A stretch of DNA of 64,000 bases from Pedobacter nutrimenti (GTDB lineage Bacteria > Bacteroidota > Bacteroidia > Sphingobacteriales > Sphingobacteriaceae). Positions 37,533 to 45,471 of the stretch are shown piece by piece. How positions within the stretch are numbered: position 1 is the first letter of the stretch; every line of letters starts with the position of its first letter. The notes beneath the pieces are model-generated. The model saw only the letters and a list, made by a program, of their open reading frames with translations. It ran no database searches and had not been told where the DNA came from. The stretch is taken from positions 684,285 through 748,284 of the forward strand of contig NZ_QKLU01000002.1 in NCBI RefSeq assembly GCF_003208655.1. Reading direction: 5' to 3'. A program made the translations under genes and the position numbers.

Positions 37533-38255
37533 ATGGATTCATTATCACAATTAGATCAGGTAAAAACTACTGCGTGGAGCGGCGGCCGTTCACCATGGTC
37601 CGTAGAGTATGGAAAAATAATGATGTGGTTTTTCTTGCTATCAGATGCATTTACATTCTCCTCATTATTGGTATACTATGGTGCACAGCGTTTTACTAAA
37701 TTTGCATGGCCTGATCCTGATTTGGTGTTTCAGTCTATACCAGGTATCAAAGACAGCGGTGCTCCCCTTGTTTTCGTAGGTTTAATGACCTTTATCCTGA
37801 TTATGAGTTCTGTAACCATGGTTTTAGCCGTAGAAGCAGGGCACAGAAGAGCAAAAAAAGAAGTTATTGGCTGGATGATTGCAACCATTATCGGTGGGTT
37901 TATGTTTTTGGGTTGCCAAGCTTTGGAGTGGAGCCATTTGCACCATGAAGGTTTCTGGTGGGGAACAATTCCTGGAATTGAAGAACTGAAGCACTTTTTT
38001 GATCCTTCGGTAACCAATGAAGCGGCGATGAAAGTTTCAGGACAACAGTTTGCAAACCTATTTTTTACCATTACAGGTTTCCATGGTTTCCACGTATTTT
38101 CAGGAGTTCTGATCAACTGTATTATTCTTGGTATGACCATTAACGGTACTTTTGAACGTCGTGGACATTATTTGATGATTGAAAAGGTTGGTTTATACTG
38201 GCACTTTGTAGATTTAGTTTGGGTATTTGTATTTACCTTCTTTTATTTAGTTTAA
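37533..38255 (+). CDS. coxC: Cytochrome c oxidase subunit III
   Basis: 240 residues. Contains the subunit III patterns KIMMWFFLLSDAFTFSSLLVYYG near residue 28, FTITGFHGFHVFSGVLINCIIL near residue 177 (conserved His pair), and YWHFVDLVWVFVFTFFYL at the C terminus. Binds subunit I and affects oxidase stability. Gap of 18 bases to the subunit IV gene. Confidence 0.95.
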   Translation: MDSLSQLDQVKTTAWSGGRSPWSVEYGKIMMWFFLLSDAFTFSSLLVYYGAQRFTKFAWPDPDLVFQSIPGIKDSGAPLVFVGLMTFILIMSSVTMVLAVEAGHRRAKKEVIGWMIATIIGGFMFLGCQALEWSHLHHEGFWWGTIPGIEELKHFFDPSVTNEAAMKVSGQQFANLFFTITGFHGFHVFSGVLINCIILGMTINGTFERRGHYLMIEKVGLYWHFVDLVWVFVFTFFYLV

Positions 38256-38273
38256 CCCTTTTATAACAGAATT

Positions 38274-38630
38274 ATGTCAGAACATCATACACATACAGAA
38301 GAGCACGGACATGGCGAACATGCCGCTCTTGACAAGAAAAAAATATGGCAGGTATTTGGTATCCTGCTGGTCATTACAGTCATTGAATTTATCATTGCAT
38401 TGGTGATTATTCCAAAAGGCTTAATGTCTCAGCATGTAGGTAACTTCGTGTACATTGCATTGACCTTATTAAAAGCATTTTATATCGTTGCTTATTTTAT
38501 GCACCTGAAGTACGAAAAACTGGGTTTGCAGCTTTGTTTAACGGTGACATTTGTTTTTATCCTTTATTTTATAACCTTAATGCTGATTGAAGGCGGTTAC
38601 CTGCACTTGCATATGTCGGCTGCTGTTTAA
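38274..38630 (+). CDS. Cytochrome c oxidase subunit IV family protein
   Basis: 118 residues, three membrane helices after a His-rich cytoplasmic N terminus (EHHTHTEEHGHGEHA). Matches the prokaryotic subunit IV family: IWQVFGILLVITVIEFIIAL near residue 24 and FYIVAYFMHLKYEKLGL near residue 65. Small accessory subunit of the oxidase. Its stop lies one base before the next start codon. Confidence 0.92.
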   Translation: MSEHHTHTEEHGHGEHAALDKKKIWQVFGILLVITVIEFIIALVIIPKGLMSQHVGNFVYIALTLLKAFYIVAYFMHLKYEKLGLQLCLTVTFVFILYFITLMLIEGGYLHLHMSAAV

Positions 38631-38631
38631 C

Positions 38632-39336
38632 ATGAAGGGAACTTCAATAAAAAAAATCTTAATCCTGGTCACCATTTTAGCGGTACCAGGATTTTTATAT
38701 TATTTGCTAACCGAAAAGGGAAAAAACAGGTACAAACCACTTCCTTATTTTGGTCCAAAAGCGGTTGCTTCTACATTTCATTCTGTGAGGGGTAAACAGA
38801 TCCCGGATACGGTTTATCATGAAATTGCCGATTTTAAACTGATCAATCAAAATTCTGATACCCTGAACTGGAAAAGCTTTGAGAACAAAATTCTGATCCT
38901 GAACTTGTTTTACAGTAATGATAACCCGGGAACAAAACTTGCAAATAAGGTGATCAAGGATTTCGAAAAGCAATATGGCAAGAATACGGTCATTCGCTTT
39001 GTGAGCGTTAGTATTGACCCTAAAAGAGATCGGCCGGAAGTATTGTCAAAATATGCTGCCCAACTTAACGCAAAGGCTGGAAAATGGGACCTGTTGACTG
39101 GTGACAGCACGCAGGTTTATAACCTGGCCAACAAACAGCTGCTTGTAGATGCCTTACAGAAAACAGACAATGGAAAAACGGGTTTTATTTACAATAACCT
39201 ATTTTTGCTCATTGATCCCCAGCATCACATCAGGGGCTACTATGAGGCGGCTAATCAGGAAGCTTTGGCTAAACTGGATGATGAGATTAAAGTCCTGATT
39301 GTGGAAGAACTGCGTAACAATAAAGACGGAAGATAA
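38632..39336 (+). CDS. SCO1/SenC-like protein without copper-binding cysteines
   Basis: 234 residues from ATG 38632. One N-terminal membrane anchor, then a thioredoxin-fold SCO domain recognisable by the fold and position: ILILNLFYS near 88-95, RFVSVSIDPKRDRPEVLSKYA near 125, WDLLTGDSTQVYNLA near 152, and FLLIDPQHHIRGYYEA near 194. Canonical SCO proteins deliver copper to CuA through CxxxC and a His. Here the CxxxC region reads YSNDNPGTK and the whole protein has no cysteine; the usual DH before the LID segment is also missing (IYNNLFLLID). So it cannot bind copper in the standard way. Confidence 0.9.
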   Translation: MKGTSIKKILILVTILAVPGFLYYLLTEKGKNRYKPLPYFGPKAVASTFHSVRGKQIPDTVYHEIADFKLINQNSDTLNWKSFENKILILNLFYSNDNPGTKLANKVIKDFEKQYGKNTVIRFVSVSIDPKRDRPEVLSKYAAQLNAKAGKWDLLTGDSTQVYNLANKQLLVDALQKTDNGKTGFIYNNLFLLIDPQHHIRGYYEAANQEALAKLDDEIKVLIVEELRNNKDGR

Positions 39337-39348
39337 CAGAATAGACAA

Positions 39349-39927
39349 ATGGCTATGAATATTAATGATAAATTCTTTTTAAGATTAATCTGGGTGGTAA
39401 CTGTAGTGGTATTGGCGGTGGTGGTTGCACTTAAACTGCTTCCTCCTCCTCAGCCCAAACCATCATTTATTTATTTGCTTCCTCATATTATTGGGGGAAT
39501 TAATGCGACCTGTTCTGTTTTGCTGGTCTTATCATTGATTTTTATCAAAAACAAGAATATACAGGCACACAAAGTAACCAATGTGATTACTTTTATTCTT
39601 TCTGCCCTTTTCCTGGTCTTTTATATTCTTTTTCATTTATATGAAAAGGATACCAAATTTGGAGACATCGACCATGATGGTGTTTTATCAGCAGCAGAAA
39701 TTGCAGCCGTTGGTCTGAACCGGTATATCTATTATTTTATTTTACTCACCCACATTCTGCTGGCAATTGTGGTATTGCCGCTGATCCTGATCAGCTTTCT
39801 CAGGGGCTTCAGTATGCAAATTGAAAGGCACCGGAAAATCGTCAGATGGGCTTACCCGGTATGGCTCTATGTAGCGGTCACAGGAGTCATTGTGTATGTA
39901 ATGATTTCTCCTTATTACAATTTTTAA
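39349..39927 (+). CDS. DUF420 membrane protein (CtaM/YozB-like) with EF-hand-like loop
   Basis: 192 residues, about five membrane segments: residues ~11-32, ~41-66, ~77-98, ~127-150 and ~168-190. It matches DUF420, whose Firmicutes members (CtaM/YozB) are required for heme-copper oxidase function. A loop between helices three and four has the sequence DIDHDGVLSAAE at 106-117, which fits the 12-residue EF-hand calcium-binding pattern at positions 1, 3, 5, 6, 9 and 12. Last gene of the respiratory cluster; 12 bases after the SCO-like gene. Confidence 0.9.
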   Translation: MAMNINDKFFLRLIWVVTVVVLAVVVALKLLPPPQPKPSFIYLLPHIIGGINATCSVLLVLSLIFIKNKNIQAHKVTNVITFILSALFLVFYILFHLYEKDTKFGDIDHDGVLSAAEIAAVGLNRYIYYFILLTHILLAIVVLPLILISFLRGFSMQIERHRKIVRWAYPVWLYVAVTGVIVYVMISPYYNF

Positions 39928-39972
39928 AATTTGCTATAGTTGCTGGAATCTTCGTGTGAAAATTGATTTTCT

Positions 39973-39986
39973 TGGATTATAATCCA
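39973..39986. repeat. 14-bp perfect palindrome upstream of the ECF sigma gene
   Basis: TGGATTATAATCCA is exactly self-complementary and lies 87 bases before the sigma factor ATG. A second dyad, GAAAAT-TG-ATTTTC (39958-39971), precedes it and may be the weak end of the respiratory transcript. A third, GAAGCAAA-T-TTTGCTTC (40021-40037), follows. The palindrome is a candidate repressor site; the regulator is unknown. Confidence 0.45.
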
Positions 39987-40072
39987 GTAAATTGATTCTT
40001 AAATGTTATTTTAGGGTTTAGAAGCAAATTTTGCTTCAGCTAATAAACTTTATAAGGACCCGGTGGATTTTC

Positions 40073-40690
40073 ATGCAACTGAATGAATTAGATCTTATCT
40101 CAACAGGAAAGGATCTGCTCGAATTGATTGAGCAGGAAGGCAAAGAAGCTTTCACTGCTTTTTATTCAGAAAATTTTCAAAAACTAATACTGGTATCAGA
40201 CCGGTATGTGAAAAACATACATGCCGCCGAAGAAATTGTACAGGACATGTTTTTGAAGATCTGGGAAGAAAGGGAAATTCTGAACAATGTGAATGCGATA
40301 AAACCCTATTTATACAGGAGTGTTGTCAATTCCTCGATCAATTTTGTAAACCGGCAGCGCTCTATTGTAAAACATCATTTAAAAATAGCAGAACACCTGA
40401 CCAATGACGATATCGAGGTACTGGATGAACAGAATGAGTTACTGGTACTTTTATACAATGAGATTGAATTACTTCCCGAAAAATGTCAGCAGGTATTTAA
40501 ACTGAGCAGATTGGAAGGCTTAAAATATAGGGATATTGCTATCCAATTGGGCATATCCGAAAAAACTGTGGAAAATCACATGAGCAATGCGCTCAGACAC
40601 CTCCGGGCCCGGGTTTTATATAGTGTCCAAAACAATAATTCTGCTACCAAGGCAAAATATTTTTCTCTTCTTAGTTTATTTTTATACTAG
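40073..40690 (+). CDS. ECF-type RNA polymerase sigma factor (FecI-like)
   Basis: 205 residues from ATG 40073. Region 2 contains VSDRYVKNIHAAEEIVQDMFLKIWEERE near residue 45 and region 4 the helix-turn-helix LSRLEGLKYRDIAIQLGISEKTVENHM near residue 147. It directs polymerase to specific promoters once released by a FecR anti-sigma factor, whose gene follows. The start is ATG rather than an upstream TTG at 40031 in a hairpin region. A terminator follows immediately. Confidence 0.95.
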   Translation: MQLNELDLISTGKDLLELIEQEGKEAFTAFYSENFQKLILVSDRYVKNIHAAEEIVQDMFLKIWEEREILNNVNAIKPYLYRSVVNSSINFVNRQRSIVKHHLKIAEHLTNDDIEVLDEQNELLVLLYNEIELLPEKCQQVFKLSRLEGLKYRDIAIQLGISEKTVENHMSNALRHLRARVLYSVQNNNSATKAKYFSLLSLFLY

Positions 40691-40696
40691 TTCTAT

Positions 40697-40723
40697 AGTA
40701 TTTAAAAGAAATACTTTTTTTTT
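40697..40723 (+). terminator. Intrinsic terminator between sigma factor and fecR genes
   Basis: Stem AGTATTT (40697-40703) with AAATACT (40709-40715), loop AAAAG, and a run of nine T. It separates transcription of the sigma gene from the anti-sigma/SusCD unit. Confidence 0.85.
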
Positions 40724-40734
40724 CAAAAAATGAC

Positions 40735-40765
40735 TAGGGGTTTTTGAACCCTTATTTGTCATCCC
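40735..40765 (+). promoter_or_regulatory. Candidate ECF-dependent promoter of the fecR-susCD operon
   Basis: After the terminator, the 80-base interval to fecR contains AGGGGTTTTTG, then 12 bases later TTTGTCAT. It also forms a small hairpin (GGGTT/AACCC). It lacks a TAnnTTTG box, which would fit recognition by the adjacent ECF sigma rather than the housekeeping sigma. This is inference from position. Confidence 0.35.
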
Positions 40766-40806
40766 CTTGAACCAACCAACCAAAACCAACATTTAAACTA
40801 AACCAA

Positions 40807-41775
40807 TTGCAAGAAAACCTAGCTTTTCAGAATATAATTCTGTGCCATTTTAACGAGCCCGAAAATGAGGATCTGGCCCTCAAAGTTAATGAACTGAGAA
40901 ATCTGTCTGCCGAAAACGAAGCCTATTTTCAGGAACTGAAGCGCATATGGGATGCTGCTCCTGAAACCGGAAAACTTTCCGGTGTAGATTACCAGGCTTC
41001 TGTAAAGAATTTCAAACTTAAATTAGGAAAACCGGCTGGTGGTAAATCGAAAAACGCCCTGCTGTGGATCCGCAATATCGCTGCAATTTTAGTCCTGTTG
41101 TGTGCAGGCTTGTGGGTTTATAACGAGAAATTTTCGGTAAAATACCTTGTTAAAAATACAGATCAGAAGATCGACTCTGTTTTTTTGGCTGACGGGACAA
41201 AAATAATGCTGGCAGAAAATACCTCTGTCCGGTACCCGGATCATTTTAAGGGCAGCACCAGGGAAATCAGTTTACTAAAGGGGCAGGCCTTCTTTAAAGT
41301 TCACAGAGATCCGGCCCATCCTTTCCAAATTGGAATAGGACAATCTAAAGTCCGTGTTTTGGGAACTTCGTTTAACATTAAATATTCTGCCACCAATATA
41401 GATGTTTCAGTTGCAACAGGTAAAGTTAGTTTTTTACCTAACCGCATCAGTGAACCGTCTATTTTAAGCGCTGGTCATGCCATTTCCTATAATCTTAAAG
41501 AAAATCGCATTCAGGCCCTAGATGGAACAAACGCGAATTCCTGGATGACCAAAGAACTTCGTTTTGTGGATATGCCCCTGAATGAAGTATGCAAACAACT
41601 GGAAGATTATTACCATATAAAATTTGTACTGTTTGACAAGTACAATGCAGCTAAAAAATTCAACGCCAATTTTAACAACAGTAACCTTGATGAAGTACTT
41701 GCTGTATTAAAAGTAACCTACAAGATAAAAATAGACAGAAGTGATGCACTGATTGTCTTAAAGATTGTAAAATAA
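40807..41775 (+). CDS. FecR-family anti-sigma factor, TTG start
   Basis: 322 residues. The short cytoplasmic N-terminal sigma-binding region (residues 1-85) is followed by one membrane helix (ALLWIRNIAAILVLLCAGLWVY near 92-112) and the periplasmic FecR domain: DSVFLADGTKIMLAENTSVRYP near 128, LLKGQAFFKVHRDPAHPFQI near 157, and the C-terminal DUF4974-type domain with NEVCKQLEDYYHIKFV near 260. It holds the sigma factor until the TonB-dependent receptor signals. There is an in-frame stop at 40768 and no ATG between it and residue ~130, so TTG 40807 is the start. Confidence 0.93.
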   Translation: MQENLAFQNIILCHFNEPENEDLALKVNELRNLSAENEAYFQELKRIWDAAPETGKLSGVDYQASVKNFKLKLGKPAGGKSKNALLWIRNIAAILVLLCAGLWVYNEKFSVKYLVKNTDQKIDSVFLADGTKIMLAENTSVRYPDHFKGSTREISLLKGQAFFKVHRDPAHPFQIGIGQSKVRVLGTSFNIKYSATNIDVSVATGKVSFLPNRISEPSILSAGHAISYNLKENRIQALDGTNANSWMTKELRFVDMPLNEVCKQLEDYYHIKFVLFDKYNAAKKFNANFNNSNLDEVLAVLKVTYKIKIDRSDALIVLKIVK

Positions 41776-41810
41776 ATCAACAATAAACCAAACCAACTTA
41801 ATTACTAATT

Positions 41811-44800
41811 ATGGAGAAAAACTACGAAAAAGCCATTCGGAGATTGAAGTACAGCGTAATAAGCCTGTTATGCTGTGCTCTTTTCTGTTTGTCTCAAGTC
41901 AGGGCGGAAAACATACAGCGGACCGGTCTGAGGGTGGAAAGATTAGACAGTTATTTAAAAAAAATAGAGCTTGCCTATCAGGTGAGTTTTGTCTATGACG
42001 CAAATCAGATTAATAAGGGCATGCCAATTGAGGCTCCTCAAAAACTGGTATCTATTAATTCAGACCTTGAACCGCTCCGCGAGAAAGGGATTGATTACAA
42101 CATTATGGGGAAACAGGTGATCCTGAAAAAAATTCCTGTAGTGATCAGAGAAAAAAGTGAAATTATTGTAAAGGGGCATGTGCGCTCCAAAAAAGACAAT
42201 GATTATTTACCAGGCGTGAGTGTACGGGAAAAGGGCATAAAAAATGCAGTTTCCAGTAATAATCAGGGAGAGTATCAGATTCGGGTGAAAGAAAATGCCA
42301 CTTTGGTGTTCAGTTTTATTGGTTATAAAACAGTTGAAGTCGTTGTTGGCGGAAAAACAGTGATTGATGTAGCCCTTGAAGAAGACGCAGGCCAGCTGAA
42401 AGAGGTAAATATTGTTTCCACGGGTTATCAGGATTTGAATAAAAAACTGTTTACGGGTGCGGCAACATCTTTAAAAGGATCTGACGTCAAACGGGATGGA
42501 ATAACCGATGTAAGCCGCATGCTTGAAGGACGGGTTGCGGGTGTCTCGGTACAAAACGTATCTGGTACTTTTGGTGCAGCACCAAAGATTCGTGTGAGGG
42601 GAGCAACTTCAATCAGTGGAGATAACAAACCACTTTGGGTGGTTGACGGTGTTGTTTTGGAGGATGTGGTGAACATTTCCAATGAGCAACTTTCTACCGG
42701 TGATGCAAATACCCTGATCGGTTCTTCCGTTGCGGGATTGAATCCTGATGATATTGAAAGTTTTAATATCTTGAAAGATGCTGCTGCAACAGCTCAATAC
42801 GGCGCAAGAGCAATGAACGGAGTTGTGGTGGTGACGACAAAAAAAGGTCGTAATACAGAAGGAAAACCATTAGTTTCTTATACAGGTAACTTTTCAACGT
42901 ATTTAAAACCTTCTTACAACAATTTTGACATTTTGAATTCAGCAGATCAGATGAACATTTATCTGGAACTACAGAATAAGGGTTGGTTGAATCAGGGCGT
43001 CACTGCAAATAATGCCAATGGAGGTGTTTTTACTAAAATGTACAATGAAATGTACAAATATGATCCTGCAACAGATACCTATGCCCTGAGAAACGATGCC
43101 CCAAGTCAAAAAGCATTTTTACAACGCTATGCGAATGCCAACACCAATTGGTTTGATGTGTTGTTTAAAAATTCTTTGTTAATGGAACATTCCCTGAGCG
43201 TAACCTCGGGAACAGAAAAATCACAGTTCTATGCTTCTACCAGCTTTTTAAACGACAATGGTTGGACGATAGGAGATGGCGTGAAACGTTTTACAGGTAA
43301 CCTTAGGGGAACTTTTAAATTAAGCGATAAACTAAGCTTTGAATTGCTTACCCAGGGATCGGTCCGTGACCAGAAAGCTCCCGGTACACTGGGTAGAAAC
43401 AGTAACCCGGTATTTGGACAATACGACAGGGATTTCGACATTAACCCTTTTAGTTATGCCCTCAATACCAGTCGTGTTTTGACCCCTTATGATGCAAATG
43501 GTAATCTTGAATATTTTACCCGGGACTTCGCCCCATTTAACATCATCAGTGAACTTCAGAACAATACCCTGGGTTTAACCCAAATTGATTTTAAAGGCCA
43601 GTTAGGTGTTAAATACAAGATCACATCAGATTTACAGTATTCTTTTGACGGTGCTTACCGTTTTGCAAAAACCAATCAGGAACATAAAATTACGGAAAAT
43701 TCCAACCAGGCAAATGCATATCGGGCAGGGATTAAAGAACAGAATTCAACAATCATTAAAGCAAACCGGTTTTTATATAAAAACCCGGATAATCCCAATG
43801 CTTTACCGGTTTCTGTACTTCCTTTTGGGGGTTTTTACAACACTGTTGACGACAACATCACCAACTATTATTTCCGGAATGCAGTGGAGTGGAACAAAAC
43901 CTATAATGAAGACCATTTGCTAAATATTTATGCAGCCCAGGAATTAAGATATATTAATCGTCAGCATAAAACCTTTGATGGTTATGGTTATCAATACGAC
44001 CAGGGCGGGGTACCGTTTATAGATCCAAACATTGTGAAGCAAAATGTTGAATCCAATTTCAACTATTATAGTATGCGTTACAACTATGAACGCTATTTGA
44101 ATTATTCTGCCAGGGCTGCTTATTCTTACAAAGGTAAGTATGCAATTAATGCAACCGGACGTTACGATGGTTCCAACCTGCTTGGGGAATCAACTACTGC
44201 CAGGTGGTTGCCAACCTGGAACGTTTCGGGTTCATGGAACATTGATACCGAAGATTTTATGAAAAAATCTTCCATCTCTAAAACCATCAACAGGGCAACT
44301 TTACGTGCAACTTATGGTTTAACTGCAAGTATTGGTAATGCGAGTAACTCCAGCCTGGTATTGCAGGCCAGAAGCACCAGAAGACCTTATCTTTCTGAAA
44401 AAGAAACCGCTTTATACATTGCAGGTCTGGAGAATTCCCAGCTTACTTTTGAAAAACAAAAAGAATTCAACTTAGGTCTGGATTTGGGTTTCTGGAATGA
44501 CCGCTTAACGCTTACAGTAGATGCCTATGACAGAAGAGGTTTTGATTTGATCGGGCCCATCAGAACAGGCGGAATAGGCGGTGAGGAAATCAAAATAGCC
44601 AATTATGCGGATATGCGTTCTAAAGGTATAGAAGCAACTATTGGGGCAACTATTTTTCAAAGACAGGATTGGGGCTGGAAGACACAGCTGAACTTTGCAC
44701 ACAACACCTCTAAAATCACTAACCTGCAAAACCAACCTTTAATATTCGATTTGGTTGGGCCTGATGGCGGTGCTCAGTTGGGTTATCCGCAACGGGGTTT

Positions 44801-45461
44801 GTTCTCTATAGATTTTCAAGGATTAACCCATGATACAGGTGTGCCACAGTTTATCAATGAAGATGGCGTAAAAAGCACCAATGTGTATCTGCAGAGTAAC
44901 ATCACCAAATATTTAAAATATGAAGGTCCTGTAGATCCAACGCTTTCGGGAGGTTTCTATAATGCATTCAGGTACAAATCATTCTCTTTTAGTGCACTGG
45001 TTACCTTCAGTGCCGGGAACAAAGTGAGGTTGAATCCAATTTTTAAAACCAATAACGGAAATGTTTCCTTCTCTGATCTGGATGCGATGCCTTCTGTTTT
45101 CCTAAACAGATGGGTAATGCCTGGGGATGAGAACAGGACCAATATGCCTTCTATCCTGGACATCAGAAATGTGAAGACACTGGATGGTTATCCATATAAC
45201 AATTACAATTATTCTACAGAAAGGGTTGCAGATGGAGGATTTGTAAGGTTAAAAACGGTCTCTTTAAGTTATGCATTTAACCCGGCTCTGGTGGGCAAAT
45301 TCGGTTTAAAGAACGCTTCATTGAGTGCCGTTGCCAATAACGTCCTGTTGATTTATTCAGACAAAGCATTAAATGGACAGGATCCGGAGTTCTTTGGCTC
45401 GGGTGGTGTGGCCTTGCCAATTCCGCGTCAGTTCACTTTGTCTTTAAAGGTTGGATTTTAA
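41811..45461 (+). CDS. SusC/RagA-family TonB-linked outer-membrane transporter with STN signalling domain
   Basis: 1216 residues. After the signal peptide comes an STN (secretin/TonB short N-terminal) domain at ~36-105 (LDSYLKKIELAYQVSFVYD), the part that contacts FecR; then a carboxypeptidase-regulatory-like domain at ~120-190 (ITVRGTV-type VKGHVRSKKDNDYLPGVSV), the plug at ~200-345 (GRVAGVSVQNVSG; SFNILKDAAATAQYGARAMNGVV), and a 22-strand barrel to the C-terminal KVGF. It imports oligomers captured by the SusD partner. Gap of 10 bases to susD. Confidence 0.96.
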   Translation: MEKNYEKAIRRLKYSVISLLCCALFCLSQVRAENIQRTGLRVERLDSYLKKIELAYQVSFVYDANQINKGMPIEAPQKLVSINSDLEPLREKGIDYNIMGKQVILKKIPVVIREKSEIIVKGHVRSKKDNDYLPGVSVREKGIKNAVSSNNQGEYQIRVKENATLVFSFIGYKTVEVVVGGKTVIDVALEEDAGQLKEVNIVSTGYQDLNKKLFTGAATSLKGSDVKRDGITDVSRMLEGRVAGVSVQNVSGTFGAAPKIRVRGATSISGDNKPLWVVDGVVLEDVVNISNEQLSTGDANTLIGSSVAGLNPDDIESFNILKDAAATAQYGARAMNGVVVVTTKKGRNTEGKPLVSYTGNFSTYLKPSYNNFDILNSADQMNIYLELQNKGWLNQGVTANNANGGVFTKMYNEMYKYDPATDTYALRNDAPSQKAFLQRYANANTNWFDVLFKNSLLMEHSLSVTSGTEKSQFYASTSFLNDNGWTIGDGVKRFTGNLRGTFKLSDKLSFELLTQGSVRDQKAPGTLGRNSNPVFGQYDRDFDINPFSYALNTSRVLTPYDANGNLEYFTRDFAPFNIISELQNNTLGLTQIDFKGQLGVKYKITSDLQYSFDGAYRFAKTNQEHKITENSNQANAYRAGIKEQNSTIIKANRFLYKNPDNPNALPVSVLPFGGFYNTVDDNITNYYFRNAVEWNKTYNEDHLLNIYAAQELRYINRQHKTFDGYGYQYDQGGVPFIDPNIVKQNVESNFNYYSMRYNYERYLNYSARAAYSYKGKYAINATGRYDGSNLLGESTTARWLPTWNVSGSWNIDTEDFMKKSSISKTINRATLRATYGLTASIGNASNSSLVLQARSTRRPYLSEKETALYIAGLENSQLTFEKQKEFNLGLDLGFWNDRLTLTVDAYDRRGFDLIGPIRTGGIGGEEIKIANYADMRSKGIEATIGATIFQRQDWGWKTQLNFAHNTSKITNLQNQPLIFDLVGPDGGAQLGYPQRGLFSIDFQGLTHDTGVPQFINEDGVKSTNVYLQSNITKYLKYEGPVDPTLSGGFYNAFRYKSFSFSALVTFSAGNKVRLNPIFKTNNGNVSFSDLDAMPSVFLNRWVMPGDENRTNMPSILDIRNVKTLDGYPYNNYNYSTERVADGGFVRLKTVSLSYAFNPALVGKFGLKNASLSAVANNVLLIYSDKALNGQDPEFFGSGGVALPIPRQFTLSLKVGF

Positions 45462-45471
45462 TTTTTATATC

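Noticed and set aside
36924..38255. Recent duplication of cytochrome oxidase subunit III
   Set aside because: The two proteins differ strongly in length and sequence; having a short and a long subunit III is usual in Bacteroidota oxidase clusters.
40765..40805. Tandem repeat or CRISPR-like pattern in the ACCAACCAACCAAAACCAAC stretch
   Set aside because: A short low-complexity leader; no spacer structure. A similar CCAAACCAAC occurs before susC, which suggests a translation-leader composition rather than an array.
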